From assembly GCF_026213295.1 (NCBI RefSeq), contig NC_079427.1, positions 30,959,184 through 31,023,183 of the forward strand: DNA of 64,000 bases, in the 5' to 3' direction. This document shows, piece by piece, positions 50,438 to 62,460 of the stretch; positions within the stretch are counted from its first letter, which is position 1, and the number at the start of each line of letters is the position of its first letter. This stretch comes from Gadus chalcogrammus. Its lineage: Eukaryota > Chordata > Actinopteri > Gadiformes > Gadidae. Made by a program: the position numbers and the translations under genes. The notes under the pieces were generated by a model. It ran no database searches, was not told where the DNA came from, and was given only the letters and a program-made list of their open reading frames with translations.

Positions 50438-52424
50438 GTGAGTTGATTTAATGTATGTTACTGCTGCAGTTATGTAACTGATCAATATGGTCAATATGAA
50501 CTAATCCAGACCCATTTTTGCTGTAATTCTATCAAATATTCACAATCAGTCATGAACATACATACGCACCCTGTTCATCTAGACAATGTCTTGTCCATTT
50601 TGCCGCAAATTGATGCTAGGGAATCTATTCGACCATAATGTTAGACCACAACAATCTATTATTCACGTTGTCTGCAGGACACATAAAAACTAGAATAACT
50701 TATTCCCCATCAAAAAACAAATGAAACCAAGATTTTTGACCTTATTTCACTGATAATAATATAAGTAACAATATAAGTAATAAGTAATTCAGTGGTTCCC
50801 AAACTCACGTCATGTATCATCAAGTCATGTACCCCCTTGGACATTCTCCATCCTACCGTGTACCCCAGCTCCACCGACAGCTCACCAGAATGTATTTTGT
50901 TTGTAATTCTGCAAAAAGAATCAGAATTGCATAGAATTCACTGGCTTTGCATGCAAAATAGTAGCCTTTTCAAAACATCTGAGGCTTGCCTGACTTAGCC
51001 ACTCTATAACTGGCCATGTATCTGTCACTGTTAGACATTTATTGGGGTTAGAAAGTTGTCTCAATTGGCACTCAAAAAACTCCCGTTGCTTGAGAGTTTT
51101 CTTTTGCCTCTCTGGGTTTGGGATTAACCTCTTTAAGCCATTTATCCATTATTATATTTTTCTCAACAAGGAGAGGTGTAAAAAACATGTCCTTGATTAA
51201 GATTTTGTTTCCCCTCTACATTTGTGCTAATTGCTAATGATTTTTAGAGCGTGCCCTAGCAAGCGAAACGACAAAGCCAGAGAGTACTGCCATCGCAATA
51301 GACCTTTGTGATCATGATTTAATCACTATTCAATCATAGTCAGGGGGAAATATTACGAAAGATCAACCTTAGTTTAGGCGATTCAAGGGTACAATTGTAG
51401 CTTTTGCAGGGCAGCGCCCCTCACTCAAGATGCCTCCCGCTCACCTGCATGCAATCAATCGCCAAAATAATTGTCATAAAAATGAAAGCAGTGGTGATCA
51501 GACTGTCCAGTTAGTGTTTAATACTTTTTGATTTTTCTTATTTTTTACATAATTAAGGGATTGTGTTGGCAGAATTATGTTCAGGTACATGAGAGAAATG
51601 CGCTACAGCAAAATATATGAATCCAAATCTCTCGTAGGGCACCAAAATAACTAGAGCCGGCGCAGTGTTGGATCAGGCCAAAACCTTCATATTAATAAAA
51701 GATGTTGTGTTGTTGAACAGTTATCAATGTATTGATAAGCTGAAACAAGGATTATAATGTAAAGACGTCACCAAACTTTCCGATAAAGCCAGAATATTTT
51801 GGTGTACTGTTCGATTACAGCCTACAATTAAAAGATTAAAACCAATTTAAGCCGAAAAGGTTAAAGATACCAGCAGGTCATGAGAGGGTTCCTCTAAGTA
51901 AACCCTTTTGAAGGTCTCTGTATCGTGTTTGGACAAAAGCTCTCCTACATATTAAAGTGATAGTAAATAGGATTATTCTCTACACTAAATTGTTGATTGC
52001 TAATCTGCATGCATGAAACATGCGTCATAGAAATTCGTAATGTCAAAGAAAATAGTCTAACCTATAAAAAAATCTGCCGTTAGCCTCAAGGAAGTGTCAG
52101 GGAAATACTAAAGTATATGGAATCAGCGCAAATCCACGTTACTATGAACTATGGTAGGTAAGCTGTGTTTATCTTAATGTAGAAGGGACAAACCGTTGTA
52201 TTTTTCTGTATGATAGGCATGAGTGTTTAGAATTATTGATCTAAAATGGAAACAAGATTTAAATGAACTATCAAGGTCGTTCATTTTAATGACTTTTTTT
52301 ATGTTGAGTGAAAAAGTTGGTGCGACAAACTGTTGTATCTTTAACCCAATAAAGACGGGTTTAATTAATCAACTATCGTGTTTGCTCATTGTCATTTTAA
52401 ATTACCTTTTGATTTTTCTTCCAG
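50438..52424. other. Intron before the terminal CARD
   Basis: About 2 kb, AT-rich, with no microsatellite or recognisable transposon. The last 400 bp (from about 51950) are mirrored on the other side of the inverted duplication at about 58150-58660. No exon is seen. Confidence 0.5.
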
Positions 52425-52717
52425 GGGAGCTTCGAAGTATCCGTTCTGAATTTGTGCAGAGAGTTCAAATCCCAGTTATCAAAGGTCTCCTGGATGACCT
52501 TTGGCAGCAGAAATTGTTGAGTACTGAGGACATGGACTCTGTGATGGAGAAGGGGAAGATCAAAGCGGACATGGCACGGTGTCTGATCGACATGGTTATC
52601 GGGAAAGGGGAGAATGCAAGTAAGGAAATGATCGATAGCATGAAGAAGAGGGACAATCCCTTATGCATCACCCTGGGTCTGATCTCTTCTCCAACTGCTA
52701 GTGGGCCTGAGGTCTAA
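52425..52717 (+). CDS. Terminal CARD exon with stop
   Basis: Acceptor TTTTTCTTCCAG, phase 1, 97 codons then TAA. It reads GELRSIRSEFVQRVQIPVIK, then GLLDDLWQQKLLSTEDMDSV, then ARCLIDMVIGKGENASKEMI and LCITLGLISS, ending SGPEV. This is a complete six-helix CARD of the NLR/ASC/caspase-1 type. C-terminal CARDs in NLRP1/CARD8 are freed with UPA and recruit caspase-1, directly or through ASC. It is about 70% alike to the minus-strand CARD at 57875-58149, and less so to the one at 6761. It ends the plus-strand gene set. Confidence 0.9.
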
Positions 52718-52888
52718 CTATGAGTGTATTTTTAAAGAAAATTATTACTGTCGACTTTGTATGTAATTATTCGACACATGTTTAGAATAGGACCTCCTGC
52801 CTGTGCTAGCACATATATATACCTATCCATACATACAAATATAAAGTGTACAAAGCTTTTCCTCTCGGGTACCTCCTATATCCAGATA

Positions 52889-53078
52889 TAGGAGGTTGGC
52901 AGGTTGGCTTGTAAACAGAAGGTTGCTAGTTCGATCCCTTTTCTGTGTCCCTGAGAAACACCTAACCCTAGCTGCTCCCGATGAGCTGATGGAACATTGC
53001 ATGGTTAACTCCGCCGTGTGTATTAGGGCTGTCAGTCGCTTTGGATAAAAGCGTCTGCTAAATGCCCTAAATGTAAGT
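52889..53078 (+). mobile_element. tRNA-derived SINE
   Basis: GAAGGTTGCTAGTTCGATCC resembles a B box and its arm, downstream of GGTTGGCTTGTAAAC. The body ends in CTTTGGATAAAAGCGTCTGC, the widespread fish SINE tail, then AAATGCCCTAAATG. The 5' A box is weak. Confidence 0.65.
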
Positions 53079-53079
53079 T

Positions 53080-53920
53080 TTGTTTTATTGTGATTCCAGA
53101 CTTGGTAAAACAGGTTGACCTTGTGCCAAAGAAAGGTTGAATTTTTTTATAATCCACAATGATAAGCACAATCTTTAATCATTTTCCCCAAGTGGCTGCT
53201 AGCATTGAGCTATATCGTTTTTTATAAATATATATTATGCATGTTACCTTTATTTTTGATTGTATACACACAAAGAATTGAACTATGCACAAAATTCTGA
53301 AAACTTGAAGCTCAGGTATCAACTACAAGACTCCTGACTACTAAACTCTAAGCACAATTCTACTGTTTTCACACATATAGAAATTCTAAATCAAATTTTT
53401 GCAAAACTCTATGCACTAATCTCATCATTTAGCTCACTTGGTTCACCTTGAAACACTGGCCTTCAAAACGCAATAACTAATTACCAATAAGTCTCAGGTT
53501 TGTGTTTTGAGAAATTGAGCTATAGTTTCAGAAAACATGGTTAAACGATTGAGAAAAACTTTAACATGGATATAACTAAACTCCCACTTTCAGGGATTTC
53601 ACCATAACATTAATAAAAGTGGTTTGTGGAAAAGGCTGCTTTCTTGCTTCATTTGTTTGACATGTTTTTAACCTGTCCATGCCAACGTAATATCTATCAA
53701 TACTTTTAATATAGTAAATATTATCACATTAATATAATTCGACAACATTCTATAAATAATGGAATACATCCGTGTAAGCTTTGGGGTCACCATTGACACT
53801 TCAGTGGATTCATGTGTAACATTATTCATGGGTTCACTCATGGCTCTAAAGAAGTAGAAATGTGAGCTCAGGTGCTTTAAGAGTGAGTGGGGGCAGGTAT
53901 TCCTTATAGTGAGTAGAGAG
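53080..53920. other. AT-rich intergenic stretch
   Basis: It carries no gene that I can support. A few phrases (TTGAGAAA, AAACTCT) recur without clear structure. Confidence 0.45.
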
Positions 53921-53924
53921 ACTG

Positions 53925-54900
53925 AAGGTGAGCCAGACAGCGTGTAAACGTACACCACATACCCACAGCGGGCCCACCGGTCCACCTGCCGTGGCCGAGG
54001 CCCAGTTCAGGAGCACGGAGCGCCTGGGCACGTCCGTCGGTCAGACAGCCCTTGGGCTTCTCCCCTGCACGTGGTGCCCAGATCAGACAGGCTATCGGCC
54101 GTGTGGCGACTACCGCCGTCTCAACGGCTCCACCATCCCAGACCCGTGTCCAGTCCCACACATCCAGGATTTTTCGGCCCGGCTGGCTGGACAGGTGGTG
54201 TTCTCTAAGGCAGACCTGGTCCGGGGCTGTCACCAAGTTCTGGTTGGTCAACACGATATCCCTAAAACCGCAGTCATCACTCTGTTCATGCTTCGAGGTC
54301 CTGCGTTGGCCCTTCAGTCTTAAAACGCCGCACAAGCTTTCCAGCGTCTGATGAATTCCGTGCCGAAGGACCTCCCCTTCCTTTTCGTCTACCTGCCCCA
54401 CCCACGGATCCTTTTTGAACGCCTCAACCAGCACGGCCTCATTGTGAGGCCGGCCAAGGGCCAGTTTGGCCGGTCGTCCGTCCACTTCCTGGGGCATCAC
54501 ATCAGTTGGGACGGAGCTGGGCCACTGCCTTCCAAAGTGGCTGCGGGGGCAGATTTCTCTCAACCTCCACGACCAGGGCTCTCTCAGGGAATCCTAGGGA
54601 TGGTGAGCTCCTACACCGGTTGGTCCCTGGCGCCGCTGACCTCGGGTCGGCCCTGTAGAGGTAAAGGTCTGCTGCTCAGGAGGCCCTGGCCTGGTGGGAG
54701 GAGATGGTCAAGGCCTTCTCAGACACGAAAGAGGCCCTGGGTAACCTTTGTGGAAACCGGTTTCCCACAAATCACGTCATGGAAACGATAGCCTATCTCT
54801 CTAAACCGTGTCATATCAGAATGGGACATCAGTGTCGCCCTGCGATCGAGTTCAGCGGTGTTCACTTTCGCGGGCGCGGGTTAACGTGTCCATGGTAACA
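53925..54900 (+). pseudogene. Ty3/gypsy-type retrotransposon pol fragment
   Basis: The frame at 53928-54323 shows YRPCGDYRRLN, then VVFSKADLVRGCHQVLV and DIPKTAVITLF, the fingers and early palm of a Ty3-type reverse transcriptase. A second frame (54351 on) shows FLFVYLPHPRILF in place of the usual Y-x-DD-x-L, then GLIVRPAKGQFGRSSVHFLG. The catalytic aspartates are lost and there are stops and shifts, so it is dead. No LTRs were found beside it. It is an old genomic copy between the two CARD ends. Confidence 0.82.
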
Positions 54901-54904
54901 GCGA

Positions 54905-56460
54905 GCTCCACCAATCATAGACGTCGTGTTACACGTTAACATTAGCTAGATTGTGGGTAGTGTAGTGTAGTGCAGTCATATACCAACATTATGGCTAGAT
55001 AGATAGATAACCACTTTATGAAGCTTTTATTAAGGCAAACTGAAAAAACGGATTTCCTGCAGGAAATGTGGTGAGCTTTGGAGTGCAAAGTGAGGTTCAA
55101 AACATGTTTTAATAAACCACATAGTTAAAAACGTAAAGATATGCTGGGTCGGCCTACCTCAAAATTATTGCTAATTTAAACCCTGATAAGGATTTTGACC
55201 ATGCGTTGCAGTAGATGTATAGCAGTGATTTGCTTCCAGTTTGTGTGATCTTTTAAATAAGTGTCTGCAGCGCCCTCTATTGGTCACACTGGGAAGTGTG
55301 CTATCTGATCTCTGTTATAGGAGGTCCTCCCTTTATTGGGACATTAAAAATGGCCCCATGGGGCCAATATTATTTCATGAATGAATCAAGCAATTTCAAA
55401 TAGACGCATGGCAGTGATTTATTTCAATAGTTTGTGTGATCTCTTAAGGAAGTGTCTCCCTCCTTTAGTTGCTGATCTCCACCTGTCCCAGATGTCCTCT
55501 GACTCTTCCCCTTCAAAGATCCTACCACTCCCATCTGAGATCGCTTCATTCCCTTCCCCTTCCTTCCTTCTTCCCGCCTGCACCTCATTCCCTCATCAGT
55601 CTCCCCCCATATATACCATATATGTTAACTTCATTTGTTCCCTTGTTGGGTCGTTACTATGTGCAATTCAATAAGTCATTAATTATGCAATTGACAATTC
55701 ATTATGCAATTTAATAATGTAATTTGTAAATACGTTATTCAAAGTGTGTTTTAATATGCAAAGTGACAATGAAATCCTCAATAAAACTTGCAAAAGTTAT
55801 ATATATTGAAATGTCATTTGAATTTTGCAACACACGGAGCGTGGCGAAGTGCATTGCAATCACAAAAATTATACAAAAAAATGATAAAAAAATGTAAAAA
55901 ATGCAACCTGAATACAATTTAGTGGACTAGTAAAAATGTCAAGATAAGCAAAAATGTATTCTTTCTTTGGCATAATGTCAACTTGTTTTACAAACTCCAT
56001 GATTACAACCATACTAACATTATTTTGATAAATTGTAACAAAATTCCCATCTATACCTGAGGGGTATTCATCAAAATCGCTAACGAAGGCGGCGCTTAGT
56101 TGATTAACGGAACACTCCATCCATTTGCATTAAGCTTTGCATTGTTAGAAACCCAGTCATGCGTTTGAATGGTCATGCAACACGGAGAAATCTGTATTTA
56201 CCTCTTGCACTTCCTCTGGCAATGGCGTCATTACCAGCAGGAAATACAAGAGGGGGGATTTCTATTGAGACCACAAGCACTAGTTCCCAACCCTTTCAAA
56301 CCCGCCCATAGGGGGTGGGGCCTAATGCGCTAACAGACCTATCACCTCTCGTGTATGAGATGTCAACACAATGTCCGCCATGTTTCTTCACCGCTTAGCT
56401 AGAGAACTAATTTGCATTGTGAAACAGCCAAAGTGGATTTTGAAAATCTATTGTTGAATT
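54905..56460. other. Intergenic repeats, no gene
   Basis: It contains a TAGA run at 54995, a repeated phrase (TTTGTGTGATCTTTTAA at about 55241 and TTTGTGTGATCTCTTAA at about 55431), and the palindrome TGGCCCCATGGGGCCA at about 55351. The polar ORFs have no splice context. Confidence 0.45.
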
Positions 56461-56469
56461 CTGACATTC

Positions 56470-56860
56470 AGGGATATTAGTACGAGCCAGAATACAGCCA
56501 GGAAGAATGTACACAAATAGAGGGGGAGGCTGGGGCTGCAGCTGAACAAGCCTTGTCTGTTGCCGAGGACGAGGAGCCGGAGCGCGCCGGTTTGCTCTGT
56601 TCGTCTATAGACACTAACACAGAGTCCCTGTGCTGCAGCGAATTTCAGCGATGCCAGTTTCTTCTAGAATAAATGGCTGAATCTGACGAGGACGGGGCCA
56701 TGTGTGTAACCTCTCACCCAGGCTTTAGCCTCATCTAAACAGTTGGGTATTGGATACATATTTCCAGACCAAGAAAGTGAACTGGAAACGCCAGCCAAAG
56801 CCCGCCGGGAGAAACAGACATCTGAGCATAGAGTAAGTGTTTGTTCTTTTACTAACAAAT
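56470..56860 (+). pseudogene. Possible repeat-borne P2X7-tail-like fragment
   Basis: Around 56480 one frame reads YEPEYSQEECTQIEGEAG, then after acidic sequence ESLCCSEFQRCQF. Y-x-(F/Y)-EPEY and a CC-x-E motif are found in the many fish genes resembling the intracellular part of P2X7. There is a stop soon after and no continuous gene. I hold this loosely. Confidence 0.25.
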
Positions 56861-57874
56861 TACCAGGAGACAGTAGATGCTCAAGTGGAGCTGTGACTAT
56901 TTAGTCTCTAGCAAACGCACCCTACCCGTTTTGTTTTGTAAATAGTTCATATTTATTAATGAATAAAACTTCAAATTCATTTGGATGTTGTGATTAGTTT
57001 ACTAATCCAAGGGCTGTTATACTAAAGTAGGCCTACTGTATAAGATAAATACTTATTTCAACTGGGGAGAAACTTGATATGCTGAGCTATTGTAATTAGC
57101 AAATGTTTTTATGCTGTACAGTAATATACAAATTATGCGTTTGAAAAAACGAAGGCAGAAGTCTAAACTAGTCAACGTATCACGGGGATACGTTTACACA
57201 AAGTTTGCTCGCGCTACCACTCGCGCTATAGGTCCTTCCCCCTCCAAACGGAAACAGGCGGGCGGTGCAGCCAGCACAATGCACTGTGGTAGTTGGAGGA
57301 TTTCTTACTTTTGAGGCAGAGAGTCACTTTCTGCCTTTTCTCAGGCTAGGATGAACCCATTTCAAATTTTTTCGCACATTTATAATACACAGAATTATTT
57401 ACTTCATATAACCTTCATATCTCCACCGGTGAATCATCCCTTTAAGCCCAGTTAGAACTGACGCCAACTTCCACTTGAGGCTAAAGCCATTCCATCAACG
57501 CAATTCAGCCACGCCTTGTTCAAGTTAGTTCAAACCAGGCTAGCGTTATCATGTCCTATGCGTGCTCACGAGAAATGTTCACAGAACGGTAAATGTCGAA
57601 TCATGGATCAAATATCTGAAAGGGAGAGTAACTGAAAGTAGCTAAGCTAAGCGAAATAAGCCCGGCTTTGCGTTTAGCATGGTTGATGGAATGCCTTTCT
57701 GGATACAGGCGGTACCTGAGGAGAACAGCATAGTTCACATGTACTTGAACAGGAAGGAGGACCTATTCTAAACATGACAGCAACAATTACTTTGTCAGCT
57801 AAATAAATGTAATGTCTTGTCAAAACAATGTTGACAGTGACAGTTTCTTTAAAAGTACTTTCAAAGTGACAAAT

Positions 57875-58149
57875 TCAGACCGGATCAGAGATCAGACCCA
57901 GGGTTAAGCATAATTGATGGTCCCTCTCCTTCATACTATTGATCATTTCCTCACTTGCTCTCTCCCCTTTCCCCATCACCATGTCGATCAGACACCGTGC
58001 TTGGTCCGCTTTGCACAGGTGGTTCTCAATCACAGAGTCCTTTTCCTCAGTACTGAACACCTTCTGCTGCCAAAGGTCATCCAGGAGACCTTTGATAAGT
58101 GGGGTTGAAACTCCTTCCACAAATGCACTACGGATCCTTTGAAGCTTCC
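57875..58149 (-). CDS. Terminal CARD exon of the minus-strand FIIND gene
   Basis: The acceptor (minus) is TTGATTTCAATAACAG, phase 1, with a stop at 57875. It reads GKLQRIRSAFVEGVSTPLIK, then GLLDDLWQQKVFSTEEKDSV, then ARCLIDMVMGKGERASEEMI and LCLTLGLISDPV. It is a full CARD, very like the plus-strand terminal CARD. It follows the tail exon at 58966-59040 by a single 816-bp intron, giving the standard FIIND-CARD order. It should recruit a caspase-1-type CARD partner after release of UPA-CARD. Confidence 0.9.
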
Positions 58150-58965
58150 CTGTTATTGAAATCAAAAGGCAATATAAAATGACAGGGTGCACTGCAAACA
58201 CGATAGTTGATTAATTAAACTGTTCTTTATTGGGGTAAATATAAAATCATTTGTCGCACCAACTTGGTCGCTCACAACGTAATAAGAAAACATTAGCGAT
58301 GACCCTGATTGTACATTTAAATATGTTTTTTCCCTTGTGCATTGGTCAGATCAACACATAGTTTATAGTAACGTGGCTTTGCACCGATTCCATACACTTT
58401 AGATTTATCTGCAGAACGTTCTGAATTTCTTTGACGTGTTTCATTCATGCAGATAAACCATCAACAATTTAGTTTAAAAGATAATACTATTTTGTATCAC
58501 TTTAATATATAGAAGGGCTTTTGACCAAACGTGATACAGAGACCTACAAAAGGGTTTTGAGCAACCCTCTCATTGTTGGTATCTTTAAACTTTTCGGCTT
58601 AGGCCTACATTGGTTCGAATCTTTTAATTGCAGGCTGTAAGCGAACAGTAAACTATGACTATATGGGAAGATTTGGTGATGCTTTACATCGTAATCCTTT
58701 ACTTGACAATACAGCAGTAGCTTTTATTAACATTAATTCTTTGGAATGATCCAAAACAATATAAATACTTTGTTTTTCATTACAGAAACTCACCTGGCCC
58801 AACTGACAACCGCAACAGATGATTGACATTGTTTTTGCCTTTTTGGGTCCAAGCTGAAGAGAAGGGGGATGTTATATGACTGATTAAACGTGCCTAATAA
58901 TCTCTGATTTGATTTAAACACCAACAATGATTGAAAGAACTCAGCCACACAAAGAAAAAGTATAC

Positions 58966-59040
58966 CTCTAGCAATCCTTGCCGCAAACCAAAGTTTAAAT
59001 CTCTTCCATAGATTTGGTTTCTTCTTGCCGTTCCAATCCT
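58966..59040 (-). CDS. FIIND 3 tail exon
   Basis: A 75-nt phase-1 exon (minus acceptor AATTCTAG, donor GTATAC): EDWNGKKKPNLWKRFKLWFA then ARIAR. It is strongly basic and aromatic and probably forms a short amphipathic helix between UPA and CARD. Copy 2 keeps NLWK-x-F; copy 1 has lost it. Confidence 0.75.
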
Positions 59041-59119
59041 CTAGAATTTTCCATATAAAGGATCATCAGAGTCTTAAGATGCAAACCACCAAACACTACA
59101 GATTGTGTCCATTGGTTAC

Positions 59120-61344
59120 CTTCTCTGATTGTAGTAGACCACAAAGGTTCATCAGAGTCCTTGGCTCTGATGAACAATTCGAACGGAGGTCCCTCGTCGA
59201 AACGTACTACAAAAAAGCCCTTCAACTGTACAACTTCAGTGGTGAATTCTAGATTCTGTGAACACACACACACCTTTTCATTATAGGATTAAGTACGGGC
59301 AAATGGGAACAAATGGCGCACAGCTCATACCGAGGGTTCAATTTTCCCTTCTGGCTCGCTTTTGAGGTTGTGGTACTTCTCTTCCAGCCTACATGTGGGC
59401 GGTTTGTCAATCTTCATCCATGTCTTAATGGAAGAGAGCACCTGTTCTTCAATAGCCTGCACACAAAAGAAAAAGATGGGCAGGAACAAATAGTATAGAG
59501 GAACAGTAAGAGGAAGGTATTAATATGGGCGATGTACGATTTTCAAAATAGCAGATCATAGAAACAGAAAGACAGGTGGACACTCGAGCGAGGATGTTAA
59601 ACTGAGTTATCTATCCCTGCCTGGTGCAGTCTAGCCTATTTTAGTCTATCCAGTTTAGCCTATAGCCTAGTTTTGCACAGATTGGTCTAGTAGAGTTTAG
59701 CTCATTTTAGCCTAGCCCAGTTTAGTCTAGTTTGTCTGACTATCCATGAATCTGTTTATCAACACACATGGACTCTCGTCCCATTACTCAGTGCGTTTAC
59801 TAGAAACTCAAGAAAATCTAATTATTGGGTTTGTCTGACTATGATTGGATTGTTAAAATGCATGTATACACCTTAGTCAGAGTAAAATCGAATCGGGTTT
59901 CTCATAGTCGGATTTAGACCCCTAGATTTTTCGATTGATATTAGCATCAAGCGTGCATGTTTACGGTCAATCGATTTGGAATTGGATTTTGCGTTCTGCG
60001 CATGCTCGAGTTCTTTTCAAGGGGCCATGAGCCGGAATAAGAAGGAGACGGTAGTCGTGTTGTTGTCTCCGTTGGAAAACGAGAAACAGCGATTTATTTA
60101 AAAAGGTGGCGCAGAAGATGGAGGAAGCCGGTGTCGTGTGGTTACCCTGATGCATGTTGATGAAGTGCATCATCAACATGCATTCAGTGCACAGTACGCT
60201 TCGATTTCAACCGAGGCTGAATTAAAAGTACATGTTTTTCTAAATGTTGCTCCTCAACAAGGTTGTAAAAATCTGTCAAAATAAAAGTTTACGTTCTTTA
60301 TTCATTCATTGCGCTGCGGCCGAACTGACGGGGATAATCTCTGATATTATGAATCTTAAAGACTCCGTCGGGTTCTCTGACCCTGCTACTTGCACACCAA
60401 GTAAAGACTCGTAGTGGGGGTTATCTCGGCCATGGTTGAGAAGGAATTGGGGGAAAGGAACTTTGGCTTTGACTCCCTGAAGTCCATATGAACCGTGACA
60501 TGGAGGAGAAAGGGATTGTTGCCGTATGCAGACTCCCGCCGGAGGAGCTGCTCCACCCCCCGAGGAGCTGCTCCGCCCCCCCGAGGAGCCGCTCCGCCCC
60601 CCCGAGGAGCTGCTCCGCCCCCCCGAGGAGCTGCTCCGCCCCCCCAAGGAGCTGCTCCGCCCCCCGAGGAGCCGCTCCGCCCCCCCGAGGAGCCGCTCCG
60701 CCCCCCGAGGAGCTGCTCCGCCCCCCCAAGGAGCTGCAAGGTCCGCAGACATCCGAGAGGACGGAACAATGGAGCGTCAGAGAAATGACATGGACCCAAA
60801 GTGAACTGACAGCTGTCCACTGAAAACATCTTTTACGAATACCGCCTGAATTCGTTGTTGCTAGCGACATAAAGAGGTCAGCCGGTGGCTCTATTACCAC
60901 TAGTTGAAATGGGCACAGCGCCACCTAGCGTACCGGGGAATGACATGCTTTGGCCATTGAATCTATTTTCTTACCGCCATGTATAATCTGACAATTGCAG
61001 TTGTCCAATTGGGGAGCATAGTCGAGTTATGGCTCTACTCGGATAAAGCTGTGCATGTAAACGTTCTGTCGTTGATCAATTTTGCTTCATCACCTTGATC
61101 TCAGAGCAGTTGTTCAAGGCCAAAAACACATGGAAGGTGAATGTCGGTTTTTTGTTCCGCTCCTTGTAAACCAGCACCACCCCGTGGTGCTTCACCTGCA
61201 CACTGCACGAAATGATGGGACCCAGGGGAGAAAGCGAGGACACACGCCATTTAACATGGCTTGCCGTGAAGTCCACCGTTGACTCAATGACGGCTTGTTG
61301 TTCCTTTACATGCAGAACACTGAAGCTCAGGTCATGCTCAGGTT
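59120..61344 (-). CDS. FIIND 3, UPA half (three exons)
   Basis: In transcript order the exons are 61344-61094, 59456-59331 and 59255-59120. EPEHDLSFSVLHVKE, SHVKWRVSSLSPLGP and VVLVYKERNKKPTFTF; then AIEEQVLSSIKTWMKIDKPP; then NLEFTTEVVQLKGFF and EPLWSTTIRE. The reading is intact and in phase 0 between exons. The catalytic His and Ser keep their 26-residue spacing, again with Leu before Ser. The ZU5 exons expected above 61344 are not found before the retroelement at 61.6 kb. They are either beyond 64 kb or lost. If lost, this would be a UPA-CARD protein without its inhibitory half. Confidence 0.87.
59790..61065. mobile_element. Transposon(s) in the UPA intron of copy 3
   Basis: CAGTGCGTTTACTAG near 59790 and GTGCATGTAAACGTTCTG near 61051 look like the inverted ends of a common fish element (GTTTACATG). 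Inside, 60330-60530 belongs to the family also seen at 2.0-2.4, 44.4-44.6 and 48.9-49.2 kb, followed by a GC-rich minisatellite. Copy 2 has a much shorter intron here. Confidence 0.55.
60535..60745. repeat. GC-rich 21-23-bp minisatellite
   Basis: About ten units of GAGGAGCTGCTCCGCCCCCC with small variants. Each unit contains the palindrome GGAGCTGCTCC or GGAGCCGCTCC. It is open in several frames on both strands, which are not genes. Confidence 0.92.
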
Positions 61345-61605
61345 CTGTGGAAACGTTAGCATAACATAACATAACATAACATTATTCTAGCCTGTTGGGA
61401 AATGATAGAAAGCAAATTTGTACATAGAATCATTGAAGTCAACAGAAGTCTTGAGAAATACGATGGAACGTCCTTCAAAGTTCCATAGGAATAAATAATA
61501 TTAAATGTAACAAAATATATAAGGGAAATAAAGAATAGTGAACCAAATATCGAGTATCAAAAGATAATATGAGCTGAGTGAGTCAGCCCAATTTGAAATC
61601 AAGAA
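61345..61605 (-). other. Intron of FIIND 3 (paralogous to copy 2)
   Basis: It matches the reverse of 46380-46745 (ATAACATTATTC, CAGCCCAATTTGAAAT, TAAATGTAACAAAATA). Similarity ends at about 61610, where the retroelement begins. Confidence 0.6.
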
Positions 61606-62264
61606 ATGTTAAGCTTGCTGGTAGTTCTACCAGGAGGACTCAAATCACGCGCGGCTGGCCGCCAATCACCAATCACCAGCTACCAATCACCTGCCTACAC
61701 CTGCTCTATAAAGAGTAGTCTAACATATGTCTTTGCTGCTCAGGTCTTCGTTCAACGCATACTGCTGCTTTACTGTGCTTCTGATTATCTCGTCGCTTAT
61801 TTGCTACGTCGGTTAATACACACCAAGAGGTTATAACTTCGGATTCGTGCTGGTCGGCCTACTACTTCTGGTCCCGGCAAGCGAGCGCAGAAAGCCGTTC
61901 TTTTCGGTCCCCGGTATCCTCAACAACACCACCAACAAGTTCCCAACACGGACATCCGCCTGGTTCTACAAACCCTCGCCGAGTTGGTGCAAAGCATTGG
62001 CGCCAGGATGGACGCCGTCGAAACGCCATGCGGAACTCCCGGACGGGTCCAGGCCCCCAACCCGCTGTCGTCGGTCGCCACGGCGCCTTTCTACTTCCAG
62101 CAACCATCAGGCTCGGCTTCCTCCGCCTTCACAGGCTACGCACCTGGCACGTGCCCTGCTACCATGGCTACTGCAGTCCCCGCGTTAGCCCCCGCAGCGT
62201 ATTTTCTCTCACAGCTCTACAGTCCAGCTTCAGGTTGCGGCTCCCTCGGTTGGGTTAGGGGGTT

Positions 62265-62460
62265 TATTCCAAGGGCAATGGTTTGCTGAGGGATGGCCAG
62301 TCGAAGCTGGTACGTTCGCCCTCTGGTCAGAGTCGTCTGCGCTGTTCGAGCTTTACGCTATCGTAGCAGCTAGCGTTCTGTGGGGCAAAGCATGGCGGCG
62401 TTAACGTATAACCATGTTTTGCGATAACAAAGCAGCGTCAAAACGGCTGGGAAGGTGGTC
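62265..62460 (+). pseudogene. RNase H-like remnant of the retroelement
   Basis: One frame reads QGQWFAEGWPVEAGTFALWS, then ESSALFELYAIVAASVLWGK, a stop, then MFCDNKAASKRLGRW. (L/F)ELYAIVAA..LWG..W followed by a DN-x-A segment is the RNase H pattern found in DIRS- and Ngaro-type elements. The stop and the lack of a full RT make it inactive. Confidence 0.6.

Noticed and set aside
50060..50494. Minus-strand 144-codon and other frames over the 63-bp repeat
   Set aside because: Shadows of the minisatellite. Only the plus frame with ATG, donor and CARD phase makes sense.
60306..60924. Long Gly/Ser/Arg- and Pro-rich ORFs on both strands
   Set aside because: They follow from the GC-rich minisatellite inside a transposon.
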